Shown here: positions 1-4,818 of the stretch, in pieces
Layout of the letters: each line of letters opens with the position of its first letter
How positions within the stretch are numbered: the first letter of the stretch is position 1
Assembly: GCA_964479405.1 (NCBI GenBank)
Contig: CAYZMA010000034.1
Span: 1-9,253 of the forward strand
DNA length: 9,253 nucleotides
Reading direction: 5' to 3'
Origin: JAMCZU01 sp964479405
GTDB taxonomy: Bacteria > Patescibacteriota > UBA1384 > UBA12157 > JAENIV01
The notes under the pieces: generated by a model
Database searches by the model: none
What the model was told of the DNA's origin: nothing
What the model saw: only the letters and a program-made list of their open reading frames with translations
Made by a program: the position numbers and the translations under genes

Positions 1-474
1 AAACTTCGTTCTCTTTCCGATATGCTTCGGGGCAAGCAAGGTCGTTTTCGCCAAAATTTATTGGGTAAAAGAGTAGATTATTCCGGTCGTTCGGTGATTG
101 TGGTGGGACCGGATTTGAAATTAAATCAATGCGGTTTGCCTAAAATTATGGCTTTGGAACTCTTTAAACCTTTTGTTATCTCCAGGCTTATTAATGAAGG
201 ACATGTTCACAATGTTAAAAATGCCACTCGTTTGATTGAACGGGGTGAAGCCATTGTTTGGGATATTTTGGAAAAAATTACCAGTAATTATTATGTTATG
301 CTTAACCGTGCTCCGACTTTGCATCGTTTGGGAATTCAAGGTTTTCAACCGGTTTTAATTGAAGGTAAAGCAATTCAAGTACATCCTTTGGTTTGTTATG
401 CTTTTAACGCTGACTTTGACGGCGACCAAAAGAAGAAACCAGTCAAATTATGCGTTCATCGCACAATATCTTGA
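1..474 (+). CDS. rpoC: RNA polymerase beta' subunit, partial, upstream of frameshift
   Basis: This is the middle part of the catalytic beta' subunit of bacterial RNA polymerase. The reading frame is open from base 1 (KLRSLSD, then MLRGKQGRFRQN), so the ATG at 22 is internal and not a start. About 320 N-terminal residues, including the first zinc finger, lie outside the window. The segment carries the conserved KRVDYSGRSVIVVGP stretch, the LPKIMALELFKPFV block, the NRAPTLHRLGIQGFQP block and the active-site NADFDGD motif (406-426). The three Mg-chelating aspartates are encoded at 412, 418 and 424 and are all intact. Immediately after NADFDGDQ the frame leaves the family sequence, reads about 15 unrelated residues (KKKPVKLC and onward) and stops at TGA 472-474. 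The family sequence resumes in another frame. The identity is certain; whether the break is biological is not. Confidence 0.95.
   Translation, partial: KLRSLSDMLRGKQGRFRQNLLGKRVDYSGRSVIVVGPDLKLNQCGLPKIMALELFKPFVISRLINEGHVHNVKNATRLIERGEAIVWDILEKITSNYYVMLNRAPTLHRLGIQGFQPVLIEGKAIQVHPLVCYAFNADFDGDQKKKPVKLCVHRTIS
424..452 (+). other. Frame-disrupting deletion in rpoC (about 34 nt missing)
   Basis: Upstream, frame 1 reads NADFDGDQ. Downstream, in the frame shared with the ATG at 450, codons back to 426 read P-K-E-E-T-S-Q-I-M and then RSSHNILKPASGEP, which matches the family region after the active site. Compared with the family pattern (NADFDGDQMAVHxPL followed by about 10 more residues before the MxSSxNIL block), roughly 10 residues beginning with the near-invariant MAVH are missing. 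With the frame change this implies a loss of about 34 nt, or another length leaving remainder 1 on division by 3. The junction reads GACCAAAAGAAG. Because Met (ATG) normally follows DQ (GACCAA), a 5-nt direct repeat CCAAA on both sides of the lost piece is likely, which suits slippage or a local misassembly. Confidence 0.8.
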
Positions 475-2612
475 AACCAGCTTCAGGTGAACCAGTCGTA
501 ACGCCTCGTTTGGATATTGTTTTTGGCGCTTATTACCTCACAACTTTGCAAGAAGGCGCTTTAGGTGAAGATAAAATTTTTGCTTCCAAAAATGAAGCTA
601 TTTTAGCTTATCATCAGGGTTTTGTTCATGTCAGAGCTAAAATTAAAGTATATTTTAGACAAAAAGACGGCACCGGCGAACTAATTGAAACTTCAATTGG
701 CAGAATATTATTTAATAATATCTTGCCTGACGAGGTTGCTTTCCAAAATGTGGCTATGGATTCTAAGACTTTGAAGAAATTAGTCACCAATGTATTTGAT
801 CGTTTTGGCACCGATGTGACAGCTGAAACCGTTGATAAAATAAAAAAAATTGGTTTTGAATATGCTGGTCTTTCGGGAATGACTATTTCAGTGGCGGACA
901 TTGTTATTCCTTCGTCTAAAGACGGCATTTTAAAAGCCGGTGATAAAGTTTTGGAAGAAATTGATAATCAATATCAAAGAGGTTTAATTACCGATAGTGA
1001 AAAAAGTATTAAAACAATTGAACTTTGGAATAACACTCGTTCACAACTTGAAGGTGAAATGCTGAAAGAATTTGGTCTTAACAATCCGGTTTATTTAATG
1101 ATTACTTCTGGCGCGCGAGGTTCGGTGGCGCAACTGACGCAAATGGGTGGAATGAAAGGTTTAGTGGTTAATCCAGCTGGTGAAATTATTGAAGTGCCAA
1201 TTCGCTCTAATTACAAAGAAGGTCTCTCGGTTATTGAATACTTTATTTCTACCCATGGCGCTCGCAAGGGTAAATCAGACACATCACTTCGTACTTCAGA
1301 TGCCGGTTATTTGACTCGTCGTTTGGTTGATGTTGCCCACGATATGGTTATTACAACTCATGATTGTGGCACAACCACTGGTTTTGAAATTAATCGTAAA
1401 GAATCTGAAGATTTAGGCGAAAAGTTTAGTACCAGACTAATTGGTCGAATTTCTTTAGAAGATGTTAAAGATAAAAACAAACTTATTGTTAAATCTGGCG
1501 AAGAAATAAATGAAGAAAAAGCCACTTTAATTGAAGAAAGCGGGATTGAAAAAGTAATTGTCAGATCGGTTTTGGAATGTCGCTCCGAAAGAGGTTTATG
1601 TCAGAATTGTTACGGCCGAGATTTGGCGACGGGTAAATTGGTGGAAATGGGGACGGTTGCCGGTATTATTGCCGCTCAAGCCATTGGCGAGCCGGGAACT
1701 CAATTGACAATGAAAACTTTCCATATGGGTGGTATTTCAGGTGAAGATATCACTTCGGGATTGCCTCGGGTTGAGGAACTCTTTGAAGCGCGCACCCCGC
1801 GAGTGCCGGGTATATTGTCAGAAATTAGCGGTATTGCCCGAATTATTCAAGAAAAAGACAACCAGCATATTGTAGTAACTTCGCCGGAAGCGCAAACGGA
1901 AGAGCATATTCTAATTGAAGACTACGAACCAACGGTAAAAAGTGGCGATATTGTAAAATTTAGACAAGCGATTGCCATTGCGCCGGAGAAAAAAGCGATC
2001 AGAGCCGGTCTTTTGGGTAAAGTTAAAATATCTAAAAATGTAATTACAATAGAATCAACCGAAAAAGTCTCTTTTAAATATTCTGTTTCGCCAAGAACTA
2101 TTATCACAGTTGAAGACGGTCAAGAAGTTGAAAAGGGTCAAGAATTGACTGAAGGTCATTTGGATCTGGCGGCATCTTTACGGCTTCGTGGCAAGGTCCA
2201 AACTCAAAAATATATTATCCGAAGTATTCAAGAAATTTATGCCTCTCAAGGGCAGGCTATTTCAGACAAACATATTGAAATTATTATTAAAGAGATGTTT
2301 TCTAAGGTTAAAATCAAGGAATCGGGTGAATCGGAACTTTTTGCCGGTCAAATTGTTGATGTCTTGGAATTTGATAAAGTTGTTGACGACTTGCTAAAAA
2401 AGAACAAAAGACCGCCAATTGTGGAGGACCAAGTTATTGGTATTACCCGTGTTGCCTTAAAAACCGAAAGCTTCCTTTCAGCGGCTTCCTTCCAAGAAAC
2501 AACCAGCGTTTTAATTGATGCGGCAACTCGTGGCGCGGTTGATCACTTGCGAGGCCTAAAAGAAAATGTTATAATTGGCAGACTGATACCTGCAGGAACT
2601 GGGTTGAAATAA
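450..2612 (+). CDS. rpoC: RNA polymerase beta' subunit, C-terminal part downstream of frameshift
   Basis: This is the continuation of beta' to its natural C-terminus. From the ATG at 450 it has 720 residues, but that ATG is almost certainly internal: the family sequence extends upstream in this frame to 426 and no Shine-Dalgarno precedes it. Visible in order (numbered from 450): NILKPASGEP (about 6-15), the SGARGSVAQLTQMGGMKGL block (220-238), bridge helix (about 260-300, FISTHGARKGKSDTSLRTSD then GYLTRRLVDVAHD), the second zinc site with Cys306, Cys377, Cys384 and Cys387 (DCGTTTG and ECRSERGLCQNC), and the trigger loop AAQAIGEPGTQLTMKTFHMGG (409-428). There is no large insertion in the trigger loop. 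The C-terminus ends just after ENVIIGRLIPAGTG, shorter than in E. coli but like many Gram-positive-type beta' proteins. rpsL starts 3 nt after the stop, so the genes are probably co-transcribed and translationally coupled. Confidence 0.95.
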   Translation: MRSSHNILKPASGEPVVTPRLDIVFGAYYLTTLQEGALGEDKIFASKNEAILAYHQGFVHVRAKIKVYFRQKDGTGELIETSIGRILFNNILPDEVAFQNVAMDSKTLKKLVTNVFDRFGTDVTAETVDKIKKIGFEYAGLSGMTISVADIVIPSSKDGILKAGDKVLEEIDNQYQRGLITDSEKSIKTIELWNNTRSQLEGEMLKEFGLNNPVYLMITSGARGSVAQLTQMGGMKGLVVNPAGEIIEVPIRSNYKEGLSVIEYFISTHGARKGKSDTSLRTSDAGYLTRRLVDVAHDMVITTHDCGTTTGFEINRKESEDLGEKFSTRLIGRISLEDVKDKNKLIVKSGEEINEEKATLIEESGIEKVIVRSVLECRSERGLCQNCYGRDLATGKLVEMGTVAGIIAAQAIGEPGTQLTMKTFHMGGISGEDITSGLPRVEELFEARTPRVPGILSEISGIARIIQEKDNQHIVVTSPEAQTEEHILIEDYEPTVKSGDIVKFRQAIAIAPEKKAIRAGLLGKVKISKNVITIESTEKVSFKYSVSPRTIITVEDGQEVEKGQELTEGHLDLAASLRLRGKVQTQKYIIRSIQEIYASQGQAISDKHIEIIIKEMFSKVKIKESGESELFAGQIVDVLEFDKVVDDLLKKNKRPPIVEDQVIGITRVALKTESFLSAASFQETTSVLIDAATRGAVDHLRGLKENVIIGRLIPAGTGLK

Positions 2613-2615
2613 ATT

Positions 2616-3032
2616 ATGCCGACAATTTCACAACTACTAAAATATGGACGCAAGTCCAAACCAAAGAAAACCAAAACTCCGGCCCTCCGGCGTGGTTTTA
2701 ATTTCTTGAAAAATAAACCGGTTGAATTTACTTCCGGCCGTCCGTTTATGCGGGGTGTTTGTGTTAAAGTTACAACCGTTACTCCAAAAAAACCAAACTC
2801 GGCGCTTCGAAAAATTGCCAGAGTTCGTCTTACTTCCGGTCAAGAAGTGACTGCTTATATTGGGGGCGAAGGTCATAATTTGCAAGAACATTCAGTTGTT
2901 TTAATTAGAGGCGGTCGGGTAAAAGACTTGCCTGGTGTAAGGTATCATGTGGTCAGGGGTAAATTTGATACCGCTGGCGTGGAAAACAGAAAACAAGGCC
3001 GATCTAAATATGGTGCTAAGAAAGGAAAGTAA
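2616..3032 (+). CDS. rpsL: 30S ribosomal protein S12
   Basis: S12 sits at the decoding centre of the 30S subunit and controls tRNA selection accuracy. The 138-aa product begins MPTISQLLKYGRK and shows the family hallmarks TPKKPNSALRK (56-66), YIGGEGHNLQEHSVVL (81-96), GRVKDLPGVRYH (100-111) and the C-terminal RKQGRSKYGAKK. Lys58 and Lys103 correspond to E. coli Lys43 and Lys88 (Met counted), the positions where streptomycin-resistance changes occur, and both are wild type. Asp104 matches the methylthiolated aspartate (Asp89). About 15 extra residues lie at about 25-45 compared with E. coli; Gram-positive S12 proteins have a similar longer loop. The start lies 3 nt after the rpoC stop with only a weak SD, so initiation is probably by coupling. 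The TAA stop overlaps the rpsG ATG by one base (TAATG). Confidence 0.97.
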   Translation: MPTISQLLKYGRKSKPKKTKTPALRRGFNFLKNKPVEFTSGRPFMRGVCVKVTTVTPKKPNSALRKIARVRLTSGQEVTAYIGGEGHNLQEHSVVLIRGGRVKDLPGVRYHVVRGKFDTAGVENRKQGRSKYGAKKGK

Positions 3033-3502
3033 TGCGCGGAAAAAGAGCAGTTAAAAGGAAATTAAAAGGTGATCCAAAATATCAATCAGTGACGGTTGAA
3101 AAATTTATTAATAAAATCATGCTTCGCGGCCAAAAAGAAACAGCCCGAAACCTTGTCTATCATGCTTTTGATATTTTAAAAGATAAAACTAAAAAAGAGC
3201 CTTTGGAAGTTTTTGAAGCTTCTTTAAAAAATACCGCCCCTTTATTGGAAGTCAGACCTAAGAGAATTGGGGGAGCGACTTATCAAGTACCAATGGAAGT
3301 GGCGCCTTTTAGACGGGAAACTTTAGCCATGCGCTGGATTATTAATGCAGCCCGAAAGGGTAAAGGCGCATCTTTTGAAAAACTTATTGCCAGTGAATTA
3401 CTTTCGGCTTATGAAAATACCGGTGTGGCTATTAAGCAAAAAGAAAATATGCATAGAATGGCCGAAGCTAACAAGGCATTTGCTCATTACGCCCGATTCT
3501 AA
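3032..3502 (+). CDS. rpsG: 30S ribosomal protein S7
   Basis: S7 nucleates assembly of the 30S head and lines the E site and mRNA exit. The 156-aa length is typical. Diagnostic stretches are MRGKRAVKRKLKGDPKY (N-terminus), VEKFINKIMLRGQKETA (23-39), the core APLLEVRPKRIGGATYQVP (69-87), RWIINAARKG (101-110) and the C-terminal HRMAEANKAFAHYARF. The start overlaps the rpsL stop in a TAATG junction and has a purine-rich AAGGAAAG 3-10 nt upstream, inside rpsL. This is the conserved S12-S7 pair of the str operon, but fusA does not follow directly as in most bacteria: 1.3 kb with two other genes intervenes. No terminator is visible at the 3' end, and the next promoter begins 2 nt after the stop codon. 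Confidence 0.97.
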   Translation: MRGKRAVKRKLKGDPKYQSVTVEKFINKIMLRGQKETARNLVYHAFDILKDKTKKEPLEVFEASLKNTAPLLEVRPKRIGGATYQVPMEVAPFRRETLAMRWIINAARKGKGASFEKLIASELLSAYENTGVAIKQKENMHRMAEANKAFAHYARF

Positions 3503-3503
3503 T

Positions 3504-3532
3504 TTGACAAAATATTGGGACTTTGAAATAAT
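3504..3532 (+). promoter_or_regulatory. Putative sigma-70 promoter for the 88-aa membrane protein gene
   Basis: A perfect -35 TTGACA (3504-3509) is followed after 17 nt by AATAAT (3527-3532), five of six matches to TATAAT. A TSS near 3539 would give a leader of about 40 nt. A second A/T box, TATAAA at 3541-3546, lacks a well-placed -35. Read-through from rpsG is also possible because no terminator lies between. Confidence 0.6.
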
Positions 3533-3550
3533 CTAATCAGTATAAAATAT

Positions 3551-3577
3551 TCCGACACAAGTCGGATTTAAGGAGGT
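3551..3577 (+). promoter_or_regulatory. Leader hairpin and perfect Shine-Dalgarno before the 88-aa gene
   Basis: TCCGAC (3551-3556), loop ACAA, GTCGGA (3561-3566) forms a 6-bp tetraloop hairpin. It is followed almost at once by TAAGGAGGT (3569-3577), full complementarity to the 16S rRNA 3' end, 3 nt before the ATG at 3581. It is by far the strongest RBS in the window. The adjacent hairpin could modulate access or stabilise the leader; that role is inference. Confidence 0.6.
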
Positions 3578-3580
3578 CGA

Positions 3581-3847
3581 ATGGACTACACACCTTACGC
3601 GGCTGATGTTGCGGCGAACACAGCGGCTGTCGGTCTGGGCATTGGTATGATTCTTTTCTGGGTGTTGTTTGTTGGAGTTGGTGGGGTTATCTGGATTTGG
3701 GCATTAATTGATGTCATTCGTCGCCAATTTGCCAATCAAAACGACAAGACCCTGTGGCTGATCATTGTTATTCTGCTCGGTTGGATCGGTGGACTTGTTT
3801 ATCTTATTGCCGGTCGCAAAAAAGGCACCATTCCTGCGAGCAAGTAG
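3581..3847 (+). CDS. Small membrane protein with PLDc_N-like domain
   Basis: The 88-aa protein has two hydrophobic segments (about 18-46 and 57-77). The pattern WALIDVIRRQF, then NDKTLWLIIVILLGWIGGLVYLIAGRKK, matches the PLDc_N family, named for its presence at the N-terminus of phospholipase D/cardiolipin synthases. The typical signs are Trp-Ala-Leu-Ile-Asp, a polar loop, a second helix with a Gly/Pro-rich middle, and a basic Gly-Arg-Lys-Lys end. No catalytic HKD domain follows, so this is the free-standing small form; such proteins are common and their role is unknown. It is likely an inner-membrane protein. The start is fixed by the perfect SD. Codons look richer in G+C (CTG, GTC, ATC) than in the flanking genes, judged by eye, which may reflect membrane-protein composition or separate origin. 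It has its own promoter and a strong hairpin downstream. Confidence 0.8.
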   Translation: MDYTPYAADVAANTAAVGLGIGMILFWVLFVGVGGVIWIWALIDVIRRQFANQNDKTLWLIIVILLGWIGGLVYLIAGRKKGTIPASK

Positions 3848-3850
3848 ATT

Positions 3851-3866
3851 TTTTCTCTAGAGAAAA
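3851..3866. repeat. Perfect 16-bp palindrome
   Basis: TTTTCTCTAGAGAAAA is its own reverse complement. It lies 3 nt after the stop codon of the 88-aa gene and abuts the next hairpin, sharing base 3866. With no spare loop bases it is a poor RNA hairpin, so it may be a DNA site, or simply the T-rich flank of the adjoining hairpin read on the minus strand. Confidence 0.5.
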
Positions 3867-3900
3867 CCTAAAATTCCACCCCGCGGGTGGAATTTTAGGT
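3866..3900. terminator. Strong 16-bp hairpin between converging genes
   Basis: ACCTAAAATTCCACCC (3866-3881), loop CGC, then its exact complement (3885-3900). This is the longest perfect stem in the window. On the + strand no T-run follows, while on the minus strand the stem is followed by TTTT. It sits between the + strand 88-aa gene and the minus-strand orphan gene, so it may insulate the two or protect the upstream mRNA 3' end. Classification as terminator is moderate. Confidence 0.5.
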
Positions 3901-3910
3901 AGATACCCTT

Positions 3911-4034
3911 TAACCTGTAAATCCAACCTCGTAGGTTGGATTTGGTTTAAAAATACTGCCAAATAACAGGTTCAATTTATACCCTCTTTTCCGCGATCGC
4001 GATATATATACTACTTTTTAAACCTGTTATTTGA
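3911..4034 (+). repeat. Left copy of a structured ~123-bp repeat
   Basis: The parts in order are: TAACCT (3911-3916); an 11-bp hairpin AAATCCAACCT (3919-3929), loop CGT, AGGTTGGATTT (3933-3943); GGTTTAAAAA; a 13-bp inverted repeat CAAATAACAGGTT (3960-3972) with its complement at 4021-4033; and centred between those arms the palindrome CGCGATCGCG (3992-4001). The same parts recur with nearly the same spacing at 4576-4700, on the other side of the orphan gene. This is seen directly. The role (mobile-element end, recombination site, operator or structured RNA) is unknown. Confidence 0.75.
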
Positions 4035-4054
4035 TACTTTTTTAGAGCCATATT

Positions 4055-4077
4055 AAAAACCGGTGGTTAGACCGGTT
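4055..4077 (-). terminator. Intrinsic terminator of the orphan gene
   Basis: Read on the minus strand: AACCGGT, loop CTAACC, ACCGGTT followed by TTTAAT, a 7-bp GC-centred stem with a T-run of five including the stem end. The stem spans the stop codon of the 147-aa gene (4067-4069), so the gene ends inside its own terminator. Confidence 0.7.
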
Positions 4078-4510
4078 GTTTAGTAAGAGAGAGTGATTTG
4101 ATCATGTGGCGGACAATAAGTTCTGCCTCGTGTTTGAGTCTGTGATTGGCCATGCTTATAGTTTGACCGAAAGATTCATTGGAGAAAATGCTATTCATTA
4201 ACATAACCTGCATTTTGCGTTTATGAGGTGGCCAATAGATAAAAAAATAGGTCTTTTTTTCTTTACTGTATCCTATTTGAGCATTAAAGCATTTTTCAAA
4301 AATCTCATCCGAAAAAATACTTTTTAATCTTAAATGTACTTCAATTTTTGCTTGAACAAAAAAATCTTCATCTTGGGTGGGTTGATCTACAAAAGTCATT
4401 TTTGTAATCTCGGCACAAAGCCAGTATTCAAAGGTATCGTGTTGACAAAGTGGCTTATGACACCAGTAGGAAAAAATATCACCTTGATCTATCGGTCCTT
4501 CATATTTCAC
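4067..4510 (-). CDS. Hypothetical protein, 147 aa, bracketed by repeats
   Basis: I do not recognise this protein. It starts at GTG (4510-4508), chosen because AGGAGGAGGT lies just upstream with about 10 nt to the GTG and no in-frame ATG competes. It is soluble-looking with no signal peptide or membrane segment. The N-terminus is rich in Cys, His and aromatics (SYWCHKPLCQHD, Cys17, His18, Cys22, His24, then Cys32), which might bind a metal but is not a classic zinc-finger spacing. The middle (51-68) reads VQAKIEVHLRLKSIFSDE and the C-terminal half ends in a probable helix (HRLKHEAELIVRHMIKSL, 123-140). No HUH or transposase motif is visible. It forms a complete single-gene unit opposite to the str genes, with its own promoter and terminator, and lies between two copies of a ~123-bp repeat, suggesting a cassette. 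The coding call is well supported; the function is unknown. Confidence 0.75.
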   Translation of the reverse strand: MKYEGPIDQGDIFSYWCHKPLCQHDTFEYWLCAEITKMTFVDQPTQDEDFFVQAKIEVHLRLKSIFSDEIFEKCFNAQIGYSKEKKTYFFIYWPPHKRKMQVMLMNSIFSNESFGQTISMANHRLKHEAELIVRHMIKSLSLTKQPV

Positions 4511-4519
4511 TTTTTTGTC

Positions 4520-4529
4520 ACCTCCTCCT
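4520..4529 (-). promoter_or_regulatory. RBS of the orphan gene
   Basis: The minus strand reads AGGAGGAGGT, two overlapping strong Shine-Dalgarno matches, followed by GACAAAAAA and GTG. It decides the GTG start at 4510. Confidence 0.7.
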
Positions 4530-4540
4530 ATTATATAAAT

Positions 4541-4568
4541 ATAGTATCAGGTATAATTAAAATGTCAA
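4541..4568 (-). promoter_or_regulatory. Promoter of the orphan gene
   Basis: On the minus strand: perfect -35 TTGACA (4568-4563), 16-nt spacer, -10 TACTAT (4546-4541) preceded by TGA, an extended -10. A predicted TSS near 4534 gives a leader of about 24 nt carrying the RBS. Confidence 0.65.
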
Positions 4569-4575
4569 ACCCTCA

Positions 4576-4700
4576 TAACCTTAAAATCCAACCTACAAGG
4601 TTGGATTTGGTGTAAAAAAAGATGTCAATTAACAGGAGGGAAAAGTCGTGTGTATTTCGCGATCGCGGAAAAGAGGGCACAAAATGAACCTGTAAAATGA
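4576..4700 (+). repeat. Right copy of the structured ~123-bp repeat
   Basis: TAACCT (4576-4581); hairpin AAATCCAACCT (4584-4594), loop ACA, AGGTTGGATTT (4598-4608); GGTGTAAAAA; AACAGG (4631-4636); CGCGATCGCG (4658-4667); AACCTGT (4687-4693) and AATGAT. The distances AACAGG to CGCG (27) and CGCG to AACCTGT (29) are identical to the left copy. The hairpin half is a direct repeat of the left copy, but the arms of the core match it in inverted orientation: 4657-4693 against the complement of 3966-4002 agrees at about 34 of 37 positions. The 4511-4818 gap contains only the orphan-gene promoter and RBS, this repeat and the fusA promoter and RBS. Confidence 0.75.
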
Positions 4701-4722
4701 TGGTTATTTTAATGTAGATCCC

Positions 4723-4751
4723 TTGAAAACAATACTATTATGATATACAAT
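4723..4751 (+). promoter_or_regulatory. fusA promoter
   Basis: TTGAAA (4723-4728), 17-nt spacer, TACAAT (4746-4751): five of six matches in each box. The TSS would be near 4758, giving a leader of about 60 nt with GAGGA (4804-4808) as a modest SD 10 nt before the ATG. Having this promoter frees fusA from the rpsL-rpsG transcript. Confidence 0.65.
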
Positions 4752-4818
4752 GGCAATTGAGGGGACTTATTTTTATTATTACATATTTAACTAAGTTTAT
4801 ATTGAGGATTAAAACTAA

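Noticed and set aside
121..348. Minus-strand coding region inside rpoC
   Set aside because: It is antisense to highly conserved beta' sequence and has no expression signals, like other overlapping frames in rpoC, fusA and tuf.
424..452. Programmed -1 ribosomal frameshift in rpoC
   Set aside because: No X-XXY-YYZ slippery heptamer is in the correct phase, and frameshifting would not restore the missing conserved residues after NADFDGDQ.
424..452. Intein or intron in rpoC
   Set aside because: Sequence is missing at the junction, not added; no insertion domain is present.
4067..4510. IS200/IS605-type or REP-associated transposase
   Set aside because: The length is similar, but no HUH motif or catalytic tyrosine context is present.
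3919..4608. CRISPR array
   Set aside because: The hairpin motif looks like a CRISPR repeat, but there are only two copies about 665 nt apart with a gene between them, and no spacers or cas genes.
4334..4615. A + strand coding region overlapping the orphan gene
   Set aside because: No RBS; it is antisense to a gene with full expression signals and crosses its promoter and the repeat hairpin.
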